Source: Streptomyces sp. 11x1 (GTDB lineage: Bacteria; Actinomycetota; Actinomycetes; Streptomycetales; Streptomycetaceae). Taken from it: DNA of 64,000 nucleotides. Position numbers and translations under genes: made by a program. The stretch lies in assembly GCF_032598905.1 (NCBI RefSeq), contig NZ_CP122458.1:3596001-3660000 (forward strand), given 5' to 3'. The notes beneath the pieces were generated by a model, which saw only the letters and a list, made by a program, of their open reading frames with translations, was not told the origin of the DNA and made no database searches. Shown here one piece after another: positions 21,997-30,675 of the stretch. Numbering within the stretch: position 1 is the first letter of the stretch; the number at the start of each line of letters is the position of its first letter.

Positions 21997-22518
21997 GAAC
22001 TCGTCAGGAACCGGCAAACACGCGCCTTGACACTTCAGCCGACTGTTAGTCTTGGCCGCCGGTCGGGACAGCACGCGGGCAGCACGCAAAAGCCTCGCTC
22101 TCAAGGCTTCTCACGCCTTCGCGTCCCGTACCGAGAAGACTGACTCCCCTACGGGGAACCCCGGATGGGGTATGGAACGTCCCTTACGAGGGACCGGCCG
22201 GAGGAGGTGGGGCTGCGATGGACCGAAGTCGACCTGGCAGTACCACCCGCTCTTCCGCTGTTCACGTTCCGTAGCTCAGGCCGTAGCCGTAGTTCTCGCT
22301 CCGCCGGCTATCGCCTCACCCGCTTCGTGCCGCTCGCCGGTCGTCGCGCATCGGAAGAGCACTTCTTTCCCGTCTTGATCTGAATCAAGCGAAGCTGTCA
22401 CCGCGACGGTGCGGTGCTCCCCGCTTTGTGGACGTGCCAAACATCCGCAGTCAAAACGTCCCCATTCCGGGTAGTTCCAACCGTCGTCGGCGGCCTTTCG
22501 TTGCGAAGGAGCCAGCTC
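21997..22518 (+). other. Long, relatively AT-rich leader region upstream of corA
   Basis: A ~520-bp divergent interval, noticeably lower in GC than the coding DNA (for example GAAGAGCACTTCTTTCCCGTCTTGATCTGAATC near 22350-22385, read as short AT-containing stretches). Short pairing arms such as GACTCCCCTACGGGGA (22141-22156) suggest RNA structure. A 72-codon frame at 22165-22383 lacks a ribosome-binding site and the local codon bias and is not called. I do not recognise an M-box, but a regulatory leader of corA is plausible. Confidence 0.5.
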
Positions 22519-23643
22519 ATGTCGATGATCCACAACCTGCGCGCCGCGGTCCGCCCGTCCCGTCCCTCGCGGCTGTCGCTGCGCAAGGACGGCGGGGTGT
22601 ACGACGCCACGCGCCCGGCGGAGGCGGCCACGGCCGTCGTGGACTGCGCCGTGTACCGCGACGGCGCGCGCGTCTCGTTCGAGCGCAACCTGACGCCGCA
22701 CGAGGCGATCCGTCAGGTCCGCCGTGACGGCGGCTTCGTCTGGATCGGCCTGCACGAGCCGTCGGAGGCCGAATTCTCCGGTATCGCGGCCGAGTTCGGG
22801 CTGCACCCACTGGCCGTGGAGGACGCGGTGCACGCGCACCAGCGGCCGAAGCTGGAGCGGTACGACGACACCCTCTTCACCGTCTTCAAGACCATCCACT
22901 ACGTCGAGCACGACGAACTCACCGCCACCAGCGAGGTCGTGGAGTCCGGCGAGGTCATGTGCTTCACCGGGCGGGACTTCTTCATCACGGTGCGGCACGG
23001 AGGGCAGGGTTCGCTCAGGGCACTGCGTCACCGGCTGCAGGACGACCCGGAGTTGCTGGCGAAGGGGCCGTCGGCCGTGCTGCACGCCATCGCCGACCAT
23101 GTCGTCGACGGGTACGTGGCGGTCGCGGACGCGGTGCAGGACGACATCGACGAGGTGGAGACGGAGGTGTTCTCCCTCGGGCGCAAGGGCACGCCCCGGG
23201 GCACCGACGCCGGCCGGATCTACCAACTCAAGCGCGAGGTCATGGAGTTCAAGCGTGCGGTGCTGCCGCTGGTGCGGCCCATGCAGCTGCTGAGCGAGCG
23301 GCCGATGCGGCTGATCGACCCGGACATCCAGAAGTACTTCCGTGACGTGGCCGACCACCTCGCCCGGGTCCAGGAGCAGGTCGTCGGCTTCGACGAGCTG
23401 CTCAACTCGATCCTCCAGGCGAACCTGGCGCAGGCCTCCGTCGCACAGAACGAGGACATGCGCAAGATCACGTCCTGGGCGGCGATCATCGCTGTGCCGA
23501 CGATGGTGTGCGGCGTGTACGGCATGAACTTCGACTACATGCCGGAGACGCACTGGAAGTACGGCTACCCGGTGGTCCTCGGGGTCACGGTCGCGCTCTG
23601 CCTCGGCATCCACCGGACGCTCAAGCGCAACGGGTGGCTGTGA
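22519..23643 (+). CDS. corA: CorA-family magnesium/cobalt transporter
   Basis: A 374-aa 2-TM-GxN channel protein. It has a large N-terminal cytoplasmic domain, then the long stalk helix (YFRDVADHLARVQEQVVGFDELLNSILQANLAQ). The diagnostic pore motif YGMNF is near residue 335, between TM1 (ITSWAAIIAVPTMVCGVYG) and TM2 (YPVVLGVTVALCLGIH), and the tail is the usual short basic one. It forms pentamers for Mg2+ uptake in the cytoplasmic membrane. The ATG at 22519 has AAGGAG 7 nt upstream. Two further Mg-related genes lie 2-5 kb away (MgtE-N/CBS protein and DUF1003). Confidence 0.95.
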   Translation: MSMIHNLRAAVRPSRPSRLSLRKDGGVYDATRPAEAATAVVDCAVYRDGARVSFERNLTPHEAIRQVRRDGGFVWIGLHEPSEAEFSGIAAEFGLHPLAVEDAVHAHQRPKLERYDDTLFTVFKTIHYVEHDELTATSEVVESGEVMCFTGRDFFITVRHGGQGSLRALRHRLQDDPELLAKGPSAVLHAIADHVVDGYVAVADAVQDDIDEVETEVFSLGRKGTPRGTDAGRIYQLKREVMEFKRAVLPLVRPMQLLSERPMRLIDPDIQKYFRDVADHLARVQEQVVGFDELLNSILQANLAQASVAQNEDMRKITSWAAIIAVPTMVCGVYGMNFDYMPETHWKYGYPVVLGVTVALCLGIHRTLKRNGWL

Positions 23644-23651
23644 GGCACGGT

Positions 23652-23657
23652 TAGGCT
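23652..23657 (+). promoter_or_regulatory. -10-like TAGGCT, predicted leaderless start
   Basis: Ends 6 nt before the ATG at 23664 and lies only 9 bp after the corA stop, so the downstream gene may have its own promoter. Confidence 0.5.
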
Positions 23658-23663
23658 GCCCCC

Positions 23664-24209
23664 ATGACAGCCGGTTCGCTCCCCGCCGATGCGCCGAACA
23701 CCGACGCGCTGCTCGAACAGGCCCTCGTCGAAGAGGCCACCAAGAAGTCCGGGCTGATCTGGGTCCGGGGTGGTGAGGTGTCCCGGGCACTGTGGCACGT
23801 CTGGCACGAGGGTGCGGCGTGTGTGGTGGGCGACGGACCGGGTGAGCAGCCGTTGCCCGGGCTGACCGACGGGGGGTCGGCCGTGGTGACCGTGCGCAGC
23901 AAGGACAAGGGCGGGCGGTTGGTCAGCTGGGCGGCGGACGTCGTCGAACTGGCCCCGGACTCTCCCGCGTGGGAGTCCGCTGTGGCCGAGCTCAAGGGCA
24001 AACGCCTCAACGCCCCCGACGGCGAGGCCATGCCGGCCCGTTGGGCCCGAGAGTGCCGGGTGCTCCGCCTGGAGCCGACGGGGGCGACCCTGCCCCTGCC
24101 CGACGGCGACCTGGCGCAGCCACCGGTGACCACACCGGCGACCACACGACAGCCGATCCCGGCGGCGGTCCCACGCCTGCTCTTCGGCCGCCGCAAACGC
24201 GACCGCTGA
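23664..24209 (+). CDS. Conserved hypothetical protein
   Basis: A 181-aa protein. Residues ~25-125 show a beta-rich pattern (KKSGLIWVRGGEVSRALWHVWHEGAACVVGDG, GGSAVVTVRSKDKGGRLVSWAADVVEL) that loosely recalls a split-barrel fold, but I cannot assign a family. The C-terminal 50 residues are Pro/Thr-rich and end in a basic RRKRDR. No signal peptide or membrane span. It lies 20 bp downstream of corA but probably has its own leaderless promoter. Confidence 0.7.
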   Translation: MTAGSLPADAPNTDALLEQALVEEATKKSGLIWVRGGEVSRALWHVWHEGAACVVGDGPGEQPLPGLTDGGSAVVTVRSKDKGGRLVSWAADVVELAPDSPAWESAVAELKGKRLNAPDGEAMPARWARECRVLRLEPTGATLPLPDGDLAQPPVTTPATTRQPIPAAVPRLLFGRRKRDR

Positions 24210-24969
24210 GACCGGCGCCCGCCCTGGGGCGCGCCCCGCTCGGCACCGCCGAGATCCACCGTCGTGGCTGATCACCGCTGCGGCGGGCTCGGGGGACCTG
24301 GCAGAAGCGGGGGACCGGCGGGGCTGGAGACCGGCAGGGCTGGAGACCGGCAGGGCTGGAGACCGGCGGAGCGGGGCGCTGGCCGTGTGAGGGGTCCGGC
24401 CGAACGAGGGGCCCGGCCGGTGTGAGAGGCCCGGCCGAGTGAGAGGGCCGGCAGAACTACGGGGCCGAGCGGCGGAACTGGGGCGCGGAATTTAGCTGCG
24501 GGGACCTCTCAGAGGCGGGCGCGGACCTTGAGCGCTGACTGGAGCCGCAGGCACACCCCTCAAGGACGGGCGCGAGGATCCGAAGCTGCGGCAGGCACCC
24601 TCGGAGACGGCGCGACCCTTGAGGGCGGACCTAGCTGCGGGCGCCTCTCGAAAACAGGTCAGGCCCTTCCGGCGCTGAGCCGAGCCGCAGCTTCGAGAAA
24701 CGGGCGCGGGGCCGAGCGCAGACGCCCCTCAGAAGCGGCGCGGCCCGCTGGGCGGACGCTCCGGGCGAACAAGCGGTGCGCCTCATTCCTGCGGCTCACC
24801 CCCGTCCAGGCCGCCCCCTGTGGCTCGCCCCCGCCCGGACCACCCATCCGCAACGCACCCCCACCCCACAAGAGGCCGCCCGTCCCTCCGAGAACACCGC
24901 CGCCGCCGAGACCGTGGTTCGCCCCAGAAGGCCGCGCGGCATGCCCCCGGCAGGCCGTCCTGTCCCCCG
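24210..24969. other. 760-bp gene-free region with degenerate repeats
   Basis: No supported coding sequence. It contains a 17-bp tandem repeat (AGGGCTGGAGACCGGC-type units, 24325-24367, three copies). This is followed by a degenerate series of GCCCGGCCG...TGAGAG phrases (24400-24460) and several diverged copies of a block beginning AGCTGCGG (near 24494, 24581 and 24632). Open frames here (e.g. 24528-25034 on plus) have no start signals or homology and are not called. Confidence 0.6.
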
Positions 24970-25725
24970 TTACGACGTCGGGAGTTGTTTGCCGTAGTCG
25001 ACCACCGACTTTTCGTCCGGCTCCTCCAGGGTGAAGTTCTTGCCCCAGTCGGTGAGGAGGATGGTGCCGGCGTCGCCGGCGCGGACGAGGCGGAGGGGGT
25101 AGGGGGTGCCTTCGAGGGAGACGTCGAGCGTGCCGCCGGAGCCCTTGTCGCCGGTGATGCGGATGGTGCGGGTGCCGGACTGCTCGTGGTGGCCCTCGGT
25201 GGAGAGCGTGCCGTGCAGGGTGAGCAGGCTGTTGAGGAGGACGTCCTTGTCGGTGAAGCCGCTGAACCGCTTGTAGGCGGGATCACCGGTCGGCACCTTC
25301 ACATACATGCCGTCCAGCTTGTCCGCGGCGGCCGTCTCGGAGTCCCCCTCGCCCCCGTGCTCACCGGAGTCCTGGTGGTCCCAGAAGTCCGCGTCGGCCT
25401 TGAGGAAGAGGTGTTCGCCCACCTTCAGCAGCCGGAACGTGGAGCCCTCGGATGTCACCGAACCCGTGCCGCCGTCCTCCTTCAGGCGCATGTCCAGCTT
25501 GTAGGTCTTGCCGTTGCTCACCACGGCCCCGGACAGCCGGACCGTGTCCGCCGCCGTGGCCGCCGCCTTCGTCTTGCTCTGGATCTTCGCCGGCTCCAGC
25601 CGGCCGACCCCGTTGGTGCCCTCGTTGGGGTCCTCGCTGCACCCCGTGAGCCCCAGCGCCCCGACCACCAGGGTGCAGACGGCGCTCACCAGTGCGGCCC
25701 TTCGGGTACGGGGAATCACAGTCAC
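24970..25725 (-). CDS. Lipoprotein, possibly LppX/LprG-like
   Basis: A 251-aa precursor with a type II signal peptide: basic start (PRTRRAALV), hydrophobic core (SAVCTLVVGALGL) and lipobox LTGC near residue 28. The mature protein has a pattern resembling the LppX/LprAFG lipid-binding fold (DTVRLSGAVVSNGKTYKLDMRLKEDGG, GTLDVSLEGTPYPLRLVRAGD, TILLTDWGKNFTLEEPDE), but that is a weak resemblance. An Asp/Glu/His-rich loop (WDHQDSGEHGGEGDSE) is unusual and could bind metal. GTG at 25725 is chosen with AGAGG upstream; a second GTG lies two codons inside (25719). Confidence 0.8.
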   Translation of the reverse strand: MTVIPRTRRAALVSAVCTLVVGALGLTGCSEDPNEGTNGVGRLEPAKIQSKTKAAATAADTVRLSGAVVSNGKTYKLDMRLKEDGGTGSVTSEGSTFRLLKVGEHLFLKADADFWDHQDSGEHGGEGDSETAAADKLDGMYVKVPTGDPAYKRFSGFTDKDVLLNSLLTLHGTLSTEGHHEQSGTRTIRITGDKGSGGTLDVSLEGTPYPLRLVRAGDAGTILLTDWGKNFTLEEPDEKSVVDYGKQLPTS

Positions 25726-25901
25726 AGGCGATGCACCTCTTCGTGGGGAGTCCAGGCGTACCGCAGAGTACCGGGGCTCCCGACCCGCCACGGAGCCAGT
25801 CCGTCCGCACCGCTCACCAGGGCATATCCGATCGGGACGGGCTAGCCTGAAGCCGTCCTCGGCGGACATTCCCCTCGCGACGGGAAGGAAAGGGACGGCT
25901 C

Positions 25902-27203
25902 ATGGCGGCGGTGGCGCCCCGGATCTTCGTCTCCCACCTCTCCGGCGTCGCCGTCTTCGACCCGAACGGCGATCAGGTGGGCCGCGTCCGGGATCTGGTG
26001 GCCATCCTGCGAGTGGGCCGCAAGCCCCCACGCCTGCTCGGCCTGGTGGTTGAACTGTCCACCCGGCGCCGGATCTTCCTGCCCATGACCCGGGTCACCG
26101 GCATCGAGTCGGGCCAGGTCATCACCACCGGCGTGCTGAACGTGCGCCGCTTCGAGCAGCGCCCCACCGAGCGCCTCGTCATCGGGGAACTGCTGGACCG
26201 GCGAGTGACCCTCGTCGAGACCGGCGAGGAGGTGACGGTCCTCGACATCTCGGTGCAGCAGCTGCCTGCCCGCCGGGACTGGGAGATCGACCGGGTGTTC
26301 GTACGGAAGGGCAAGGGCGGAGCCTTCCGGCGGCACAAGGGCGAGACGCTGACGGTGGAGTGGTCGGCGGTCACCGGCTTCTCGCTGGAGGAGCACGGGC
26401 AGGGCGCCGAGAATCTCCTCGCGACCTTCGAACAGCTCCGCCCGGCCGACCTGGCCAACGTCCTGCACCACCTCTCCCCCAAACGCCGGGCCGAGGTGGC
26501 CGCCGCCCTCGACGACGACCGGCTCGCCGACGTCCTGGAGGAGCTGCCCGAGGACGACCAGATCGAGATCCTCGGCAAGCTCAAGGAGGAGCGCGCGGCC
26601 GACGTCCTGGAGGCCATGGACCCGGACGACGCCGCCGACCTCCTCGCCGAGCTCCCGGAGGACGAACAGGAACGGCTGCTGACCCTGATGCAGCCGGACG
26701 ACGCGGCGGACGTGCGGCGGCTCATGGCGTACGAGGAGAAGACCGCCGGCGGTCTGATGACCACGGAGCCGATCGTGCTGCGCCCGGACGCGACCGTCGC
26801 CGACGCGCTCGCGAGGGTCCGCAACGCCGACCTCTCCCCGGCGCTCGCCGCCCAGGTGTACGTGTGCCGGCCCCCGGACGAGACCCCCACCGGCAAGTAC
26901 CTCGGCACGGTCCACTTCCAGCGGCTGCTGCGGGACCCGCCGTACACCCTGGTCAGCTCGCTCCTCGACGACGATCTCCAGCCGCTGGACCCGGAGGCCG
27001 CGCTGCGCGCCGTCGCCGGGTTCTTCGCGACGTACGACATGGTCGCGGCGCCCGTGGTCGACGAGAGCGGCTCGTTGCTGGGCGCGGTGACCGTCGACGA
27101 CGTACTGGACCACATGCTTCCCGAGGACTGGCGGGAGACGGAGTTCTACCTGTACGAGGACGACGGCGACGCCGACGAGCAGGGAGCCGACGATGGCTCC
27201 TGA
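25902..27203 (+). CDS. PRC-barrel + MgtE-N + CBS protein lacking the MgtE channel domain
   Basis: A 433-aa soluble protein. Residues ~5-150 contain PRC-barrel-like segments (FVSHLSGVAVFDPNGDQVGRVRD, LVIGELLDRRVTLVETG). Residues ~165-280 form the MgtE N-terminal helical domain (LRPADLANVLHHL, ERAADVLEAMDPDDAADLL). Residues ~285-410 hold paired CBS motifs (GGLMTTEPIVLRPDATVADAL, VAAPVVDESGSLLGAVTVDDVLDHML). In MgtE these domains sense Mg2+ and gate a five-helix pore, but here the protein ends after the CBS pair with an acidic tail and no TM helices. The next gene, a 2-TM DUF1003 protein, overlaps it by 11 bp. Start ATG with GGAAGGAAAGGG upstream. Confidence 0.9.
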   Translation: MAAVAPRIFVSHLSGVAVFDPNGDQVGRVRDLVAILRVGRKPPRLLGLVVELSTRRRIFLPMTRVTGIESGQVITTGVLNVRRFEQRPTERLVIGELLDRRVTLVETGEEVTVLDISVQQLPARRDWEIDRVFVRKGKGGAFRRHKGETLTVEWSAVTGFSLEEHGQGAENLLATFEQLRPADLANVLHHLSPKRRAEVAAALDDDRLADVLEELPEDDQIEILGKLKEERAADVLEAMDPDDAADLLAELPEDEQERLLTLMQPDDAADVRRLMAYEEKTAGGLMTTEPIVLRPDATVADALARVRNADLSPALAAQVYVCRPPDETPTGKYLGTVHFQRLLRDPPYTLVSSLLDDDLQPLDPEAALRAVAGFFATYDMVAAPVVDESGSLLGAVTVDDVLDHMLPEDWRETEFYLYEDDGDADEQGADDGS

Positions 27204-27942
27204 CCGGGGCGGGCGCGAGAACCGCGAGACCCGTGAGGGACGGGAGCGGCGGGACGGGCGCCACGGAGGACATGACGGGTGGGAAGGGCGGGACGGCCGG
27301 CACGCGGGGCGGGAGCGGGCGCACTCCGGCGCTGGGGCGCGGGAGCGGACGTCGCACTCCGGGGCTCCCCTGAGGGATCGCACGCCCTCCGGGGCCACCG
27401 CGCGCCCCCGTACGCGTCTCGACCAGCCGCTGCGCCGCCGGGCCAGGTTCATGCCGGAGTGGGACCCGGAGGCCTTCGGGCGGCTGTCGGAGCGGATCGC
27501 GCGGTTCCTGGGCACCGGGCGGTTCATCGTCTGGATGACGGTCGTCATCATCCTGTGGGTGGTGTGGAACGTCTCCGCCCCGCGTGACCTGCGCTTCGAC
27601 AACTACCCCTTCATCTTCCTCACCCTGATGCTCTCCCTCCAGGCCTCCTACGCGGCCCCGCTGATCCTGCTCGCGCAGAACCGCCAGGACGACCGCGACC
27701 GCGTCAACCTCGAACAGGACCGCAAGCAGAACGAGCGGTCGATCGCCGACACCGAGTACCTGACCAGGGAGATCGCCGCGCTGCGCATCGGCCTCGGCGA
27801 GGTCGCCACCCGCGACTGGCTGCGCTCGGAGCTCCACGACCTGGTCAGGGAGCTGCACGAGCACGACGGAGAGGGCCTGCGCGCGAACCGGACGGTATTC
27901 CCGTCGGAACACCCCCGCGGACGTGACATGGGCGACCGCTGA
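27193..27942 (+). CDS. DUF1003 membrane protein
   Basis: A 249-aa protein. The first ~80 residues are strongly Arg/Gly/His/Glu-rich and probably disordered. Two TM spans follow (FIVWMTVVIILWVVWNVSA and YPFIFLTLMLSLQASYAAPLILLAQ, ~residues 112-160), then a charged, coiled-coil-like C-terminus (DDRDRVNLEQDRKQNERSIAD). This is the DUF1003 signature. Its ATG lies inside the end of the MgtE-N/CBS gene (11-bp overlap), so the two proteins are co-translated and possibly interact. Function unknown; a channel or sensor partner for the Mg-binding protein is my inference. Confidence 0.9.
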   Translation: MAPDRGGRENRETREGRERRDGRHGGHDGWEGRDGRHAGRERAHSGAGARERTSHSGAPLRDRTPSGATARPRTRLDQPLRRRARFMPEWDPEAFGRLSERIARFLGTGRFIVWMTVVIILWVVWNVSAPRDLRFDNYPFIFLTLMLSLQASYAAPLILLAQNRQDDRDRVNLEQDRKQNERSIADTEYLTREIAALRIGLGEVATRDWLRSELHDLVRELHEHDGEGLRANRTVFPSEHPRGRDMGDR

Positions 27943-27972
27943 GAGGGCTCCCAGGGGCCCCGCGCCGCGCCG

Positions 27973-27978
27973 TACCAT
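27973..27978 (+). promoter_or_regulatory. -10-like TACCAT, predicted leaderless start of mrp
   Basis: Ends 7 nt before the ATG at 27986; no ribosome-binding site. Confidence 0.5.
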
Positions 27979-27985
27979 CGTCTTC

Positions 27986-29119
27986 ATGGCTACGGTAGAC
28001 GCGGTGCGCGAAGCACTGTCGACGGTGAACGACCCCGAGATCAACCGCCCCATCACCGAACTCGGGATGGTCAAGTCGGTCGAGATCGGTGCGGACGGAG
28101 CGGTCGCGGTCGCCGTGTACCTGACGGTCTCCGGCTGCCCCATGCGCGACACGATCACCCAGCGCGTGACCGAGGCGGTCGCACAGGTCGAGGGCGTCAC
28201 GCGCGTCGACGTCGAACTCGATGTGATGAGCGACGAACAGCGCAAGGAACTGGCGGGCGCGCTGCGCGGCGGCCAGGCCGAGCGCGAGGTCCCCTTCGCC
28301 AAGCCGGGCTCGCTGACGCGCGTGTACGCCGTCGCCTCCGGCAAGGGCGGCGTCGGCAAGTCCTCGGTGACGGTGAACCTGGCGGCGGCCATGGCGGCCG
28401 ACGGCCTCAAGGTCGGTGTCGTCGACGCGGACATCTACGGCCACTCCGTGCCCCGCATGCTGGGCGCCGACGGCCGTCCCACCCAGGTCGAGAACATGAT
28501 CATGCCGCCGTCCGCGAACGGCGTGAAGGTCATCTCGATCGGCATGTTCACCCCGGGCAACGCCCCCGTGGTCTGGCGCGGCCCGATGCTCCACCGCGCC
28601 CTCCAGCAGTTCCTCGCGGACGTGTACTGGGGCGACCTGGACGTGCTCCTCCTCGACCTCCCGCCGGGCACGGGCGACATCGCCATCTCCGTGGCACAGC
28701 TCGTCCCGAACGCCGAGATCATCGTCGTGACGACCCCGCAGCAGGCGGCGGCCGAGGTCGCCGAGCGCGCCGGTTCCATCGCCGTGCAGACCCACCAGAA
28801 GATCGTCGGCGTCATCGAGAACATGTCGGGCCTGCCCTGCCCGCACTGCGACGAGATGGTCGACGTGTTCGGCACGGGCGGCGGCCAGAGCGTCGCCGAC
28901 GGCCTCACCCGCACCACCGGCGCCACGGTCCCGGTCCTCGGCTCCATCCCCATCGACGTCCGCCTCCGCGAGGGCGGCGACGACGGCAGGCCGGTGGTCC
29001 TGACCGACCCCGACTCCCCCGCGGGCTCCGCCCTCCGCGCCATCGCGGGCAAGCTGGGCGGCCGCCAGAGGGGCCTGTCGGGCATGAGCCTCGGAATCAC
29101 CCCGAGGAACAAGTTCTAG
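27986..29119 (+). CDS. mrp: Mrp/ApbC family P-loop ATPase, iron-sulfur cluster carrier
   Basis: A 377-aa protein. The N-terminal MIP18/DUF59 domain (~1-85) includes DPEINRPITELGMV and VSGCPMRDTI. The NTPase has the deviant Walker A SGKGGVGKSS near residue 115, DADIYGHSVPRMLG, and the Walker B region LLLDLPPGTGD. The Fe-S-binding pair CPHC is near residue 285. The family carries [4Fe-4S] clusters to apo-proteins in the cytoplasm. The ATG is preceded by TACCAT ending 7 nt upstream (leaderless). M. tuberculosis mrp occupies the same neighbourhood (from memory). A convergent terminator follows. Confidence 0.95.
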   Translation: MATVDAVREALSTVNDPEINRPITELGMVKSVEIGADGAVAVAVYLTVSGCPMRDTITQRVTEAVAQVEGVTRVDVELDVMSDEQRKELAGALRGGQAEREVPFAKPGSLTRVYAVASGKGGVGKSSVTVNLAAAMAADGLKVGVVDADIYGHSVPRMLGADGRPTQVENMIMPPSANGVKVISIGMFTPGNAPVVWRGPMLHRALQQFLADVYWGDLDVLLLDLPPGTGDIAISVAQLVPNAEIIVVTTPQQAAAEVAERAGSIAVQTHQKIVGVIENMSGLPCPHCDEMVDVFGTGGGQSVADGLTRTTGATVPVLGSIPIDVRLREGGDDGRPVVLTDPDSPAGSALRAIAGKLGGRQRGLSGMSLGITPRNKF

Positions 29120-29170
29120 GCCGGTTCCAGGCTCCCTGGGCACCTGTCAAAGCCAAGGACCACACCAGAA

Positions 29171-29191
29171 GGGGCGCGGGGAACTGCGCGA
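29171..29191 (+). repeat. Intergenic GGGGCGCGGGGAACTGCGCGA repeat copy
   Basis: A consensus copy directly downstream of mrp, between convergent genes. Confidence 0.85.
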
Positions 29192-29240
29192 CAAGCCACA
29201 ACGCACGCGCACTCCCCGAACCACCGAAGCCCCAACGGCG

Positions 29241-29279
29241 TCGAGGGGCACCGCAGCACAACGCAGCGGTGCCCCTCGA
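29241..29279. terminator. Hairpin between convergent mrp and hypothetical gene
   Basis: Arms 29241-29254 and 29266-29279 pair perfectly over 14 bp around an 11-nt loop. It ends 2 bp from the stop of the minus-strand gene. Confidence 0.8.
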
Positions 29280-29281
29280 AG

Positions 29282-29953
29282 CTACGCGTACGCCTCGATG
29301 TCCTTGATCCCGGCGAAGCCAAGACCGTACGCGCTCATCCCCCGCCCGTACGCCCCCACATGCACCCCTTGCGAGGTCGGCCCAGCGAGCACCCACCCGA
29401 ACTCGGACTCGCGGTAGTGGAACGGCGTCGGCACCCCGTCCACCGGCAGGGACAGGGTCGACCAGTCGGGCCCGGCGAGATCGTCGGCCAACACCCACGC
29501 GGCCTCGGTCTGCTGGTCCAGCCAGTCGTCCCGCAGGGAGTGGTCCAACTGCCCGGGCCAGGTGAACGACAACAGCCCCACGCCCGCGAGCCAGGCCGCC
29601 GAGGAGACCGACGTGGCCTCCAGCAGCCCCGTACCGTCGGCGGTCCTGCGTGAGGGGTTCTCCGCGACGGTCACCACGACCGCGAACCGCTCCTTGACCT
29701 CGTCGTCCGACCCGGCGGTGTACTCGTTGCGCACCGAGGGCTCGTCACCGTGGCCGATCGAACCGTGCTCGACGGCTCCTTCCGCCGACGTACCGACCTG
29801 CATCAGCCAGCGCGGTCCCGTGAAGGCCTCGTCGAGGCCGTACCACGGGAAGGGCGCCAGCAGGTAGCCGTCGACCGCGCGTCGGCCGGAGGAGAGCTGT
29901 TGTCCGCCCTCCGCGGCCGACGCCTGCGCGCCTACCCGACTCGTCGTCTCCAT
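29282..29953 (-). CDS. Conserved hypothetical protein
   Basis: A 223-aa protein starting METTSRVGAQASAAEGG. It is rich in aromatic segments (YLLAPFPWYGLDEAFTGPRWLMQVG, LLSFTWPGQLDHSLRDDWLDQQTEAAW) and ends with a glycine-rich VGAYGRGMSAYGLGFAGIKDIEAY. No signal peptide or TM helix. The ATG at 29953 has GGAGG about 11 nt upstream. I do not recognise the family. It lies between mrp and tatB, and homologous positions in other streptomycetes would test whether it is conserved. Confidence 0.7.
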   Translation of the reverse strand: METTSRVGAQASAAEGGQQLSSGRRAVDGYLLAPFPWYGLDEAFTGPRWLMQVGTSAEGAVEHGSIGHGDEPSVRNEYTAGSDDEVKERFAVVVTVAENPSRRTADGTGLLEATSVSSAAWLAGVGLLSFTWPGQLDHSLRDDWLDQQTEAAWVLADDLAGPDWSTLSLPVDGVPTPFHYRESEFGWVLAGPTSQGVHVGAYGRGMSAYGLGFAGIKDIEAYA

Positions 29954-30189
29954 GTGCCCGGACGCCTCCTCGCTCTCGACGGACCGGAGCGGCCCGCCCC
30001 CCTCGGGCGTCGTCGCTCGCTCTTCGTACGGTCCGCACAACAACTGGGCAGCATAGCCACAGGTCTCCGAGCAGCAGGGAAAGCGCCCGGCGCGTAGGAC
30101 GGCGTACTGGCGGGTTCAGGCCGTACGAGGGGGCGTGACGGTATGAATCGCATCACGTAGGGGAGCACGGCGGCACACCGGCGTACGGC

Positions 30190-30675
30190 TCAGGTGGCGT
30201 CCACGTCGTACGGCGGACGCTCTTCGATCTCGCGCTTCTTCGTCATGTCGAGGGAGCCGCCGGTCGCACCGGGGGAGGCGGCGCCGGAGGAGGCGGCACC
30301 GGAGGAGTCCGAGGAGGAGGACGCGGACGAGGAGGACGCGGAGGACTCCGACTCGCGGCCGTGGACCGCGTCCGTGAGCTCGGCCATCTCCTTCTTCAGG
30401 TCGAAGCCGTTGCGGATCTCCTTCAGCCCCAGTTCGTCGTTGTCCAGCTGCTTGCGGATGAACGTCTTGGGGTTGAGGTCCTCGAACTCGAAGTCCTTGA
30501 ACTCCGGCCCGAGTTCGCTGCGGATGTCCGCCTTGGCGCTGTCCGAGAACTCGCGGATCTTGCGGATGGTCCGCGTGACGTCCTGGATCACCTTCGGGAG
30601 CTTGTCCGGACCGAAGACGAGCACGGCGAGGACGACGAGCGTCACCACCTCGAGCGCACCTATGTCATTGAACAC
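30190..30675 (-). CDS. tatB: Sec-independent (Tat) translocase protein TatB
   Basis: A 161-aa TatA/B-family protein. The N-terminal TM helix (MFNDIGALEVVTLVVLAVLVFGPDKLP) includes the conserved Glu near residue 9 and the FGPDKLP hinge. An amphipathic helix follows (VIQDVTRTIRKIREFSDSAKADI), then a variable charged tail with a Ser-rich run. GTG at 30675 has AAGGAG 6 nt upstream. TatB forms the substrate receptor with TatC in the cytoplasmic membrane. It is downstream of htrA in the sigma/anti-sigma/HtrA/TatB order known from mycobacteria. Confidence 0.95.
   Translation of the reverse strand: MFNDIGALEVVTLVVLAVLVFGPDKLPKVIQDVTRTIRKIREFSDSAKADIRSELGPEFKDFEFEDLNPKTFIRKQLDNDELGLKEIRNGFDLKKEMAELTDAVHGRESESSASSSSASSSSDSSGAASSGAASPGATGGSLDMTKKREIEERPPYDVDAT

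Noticed and set aside
22165..22383. A 72-codon ORF upstream of corA
   Set aside because: Starts with ATG but has no ribosome-binding site, low third-base G/C for this genome and no resemblance to known proteins. Treated as leader DNA.
21985..22518. An M-box (ykoK) riboswitch before corA
   Set aside because: I looked for the conserved TAGGTGAGGCTCC-type core and the paired GCTGCC strand and did not find them.
24528..25034. A 168-codon plus-strand frame in the repeat-rich gap
   Set aside because: Overlaps degenerate repeats and the antisense of the lipoprotein 3' end, with no start signal.
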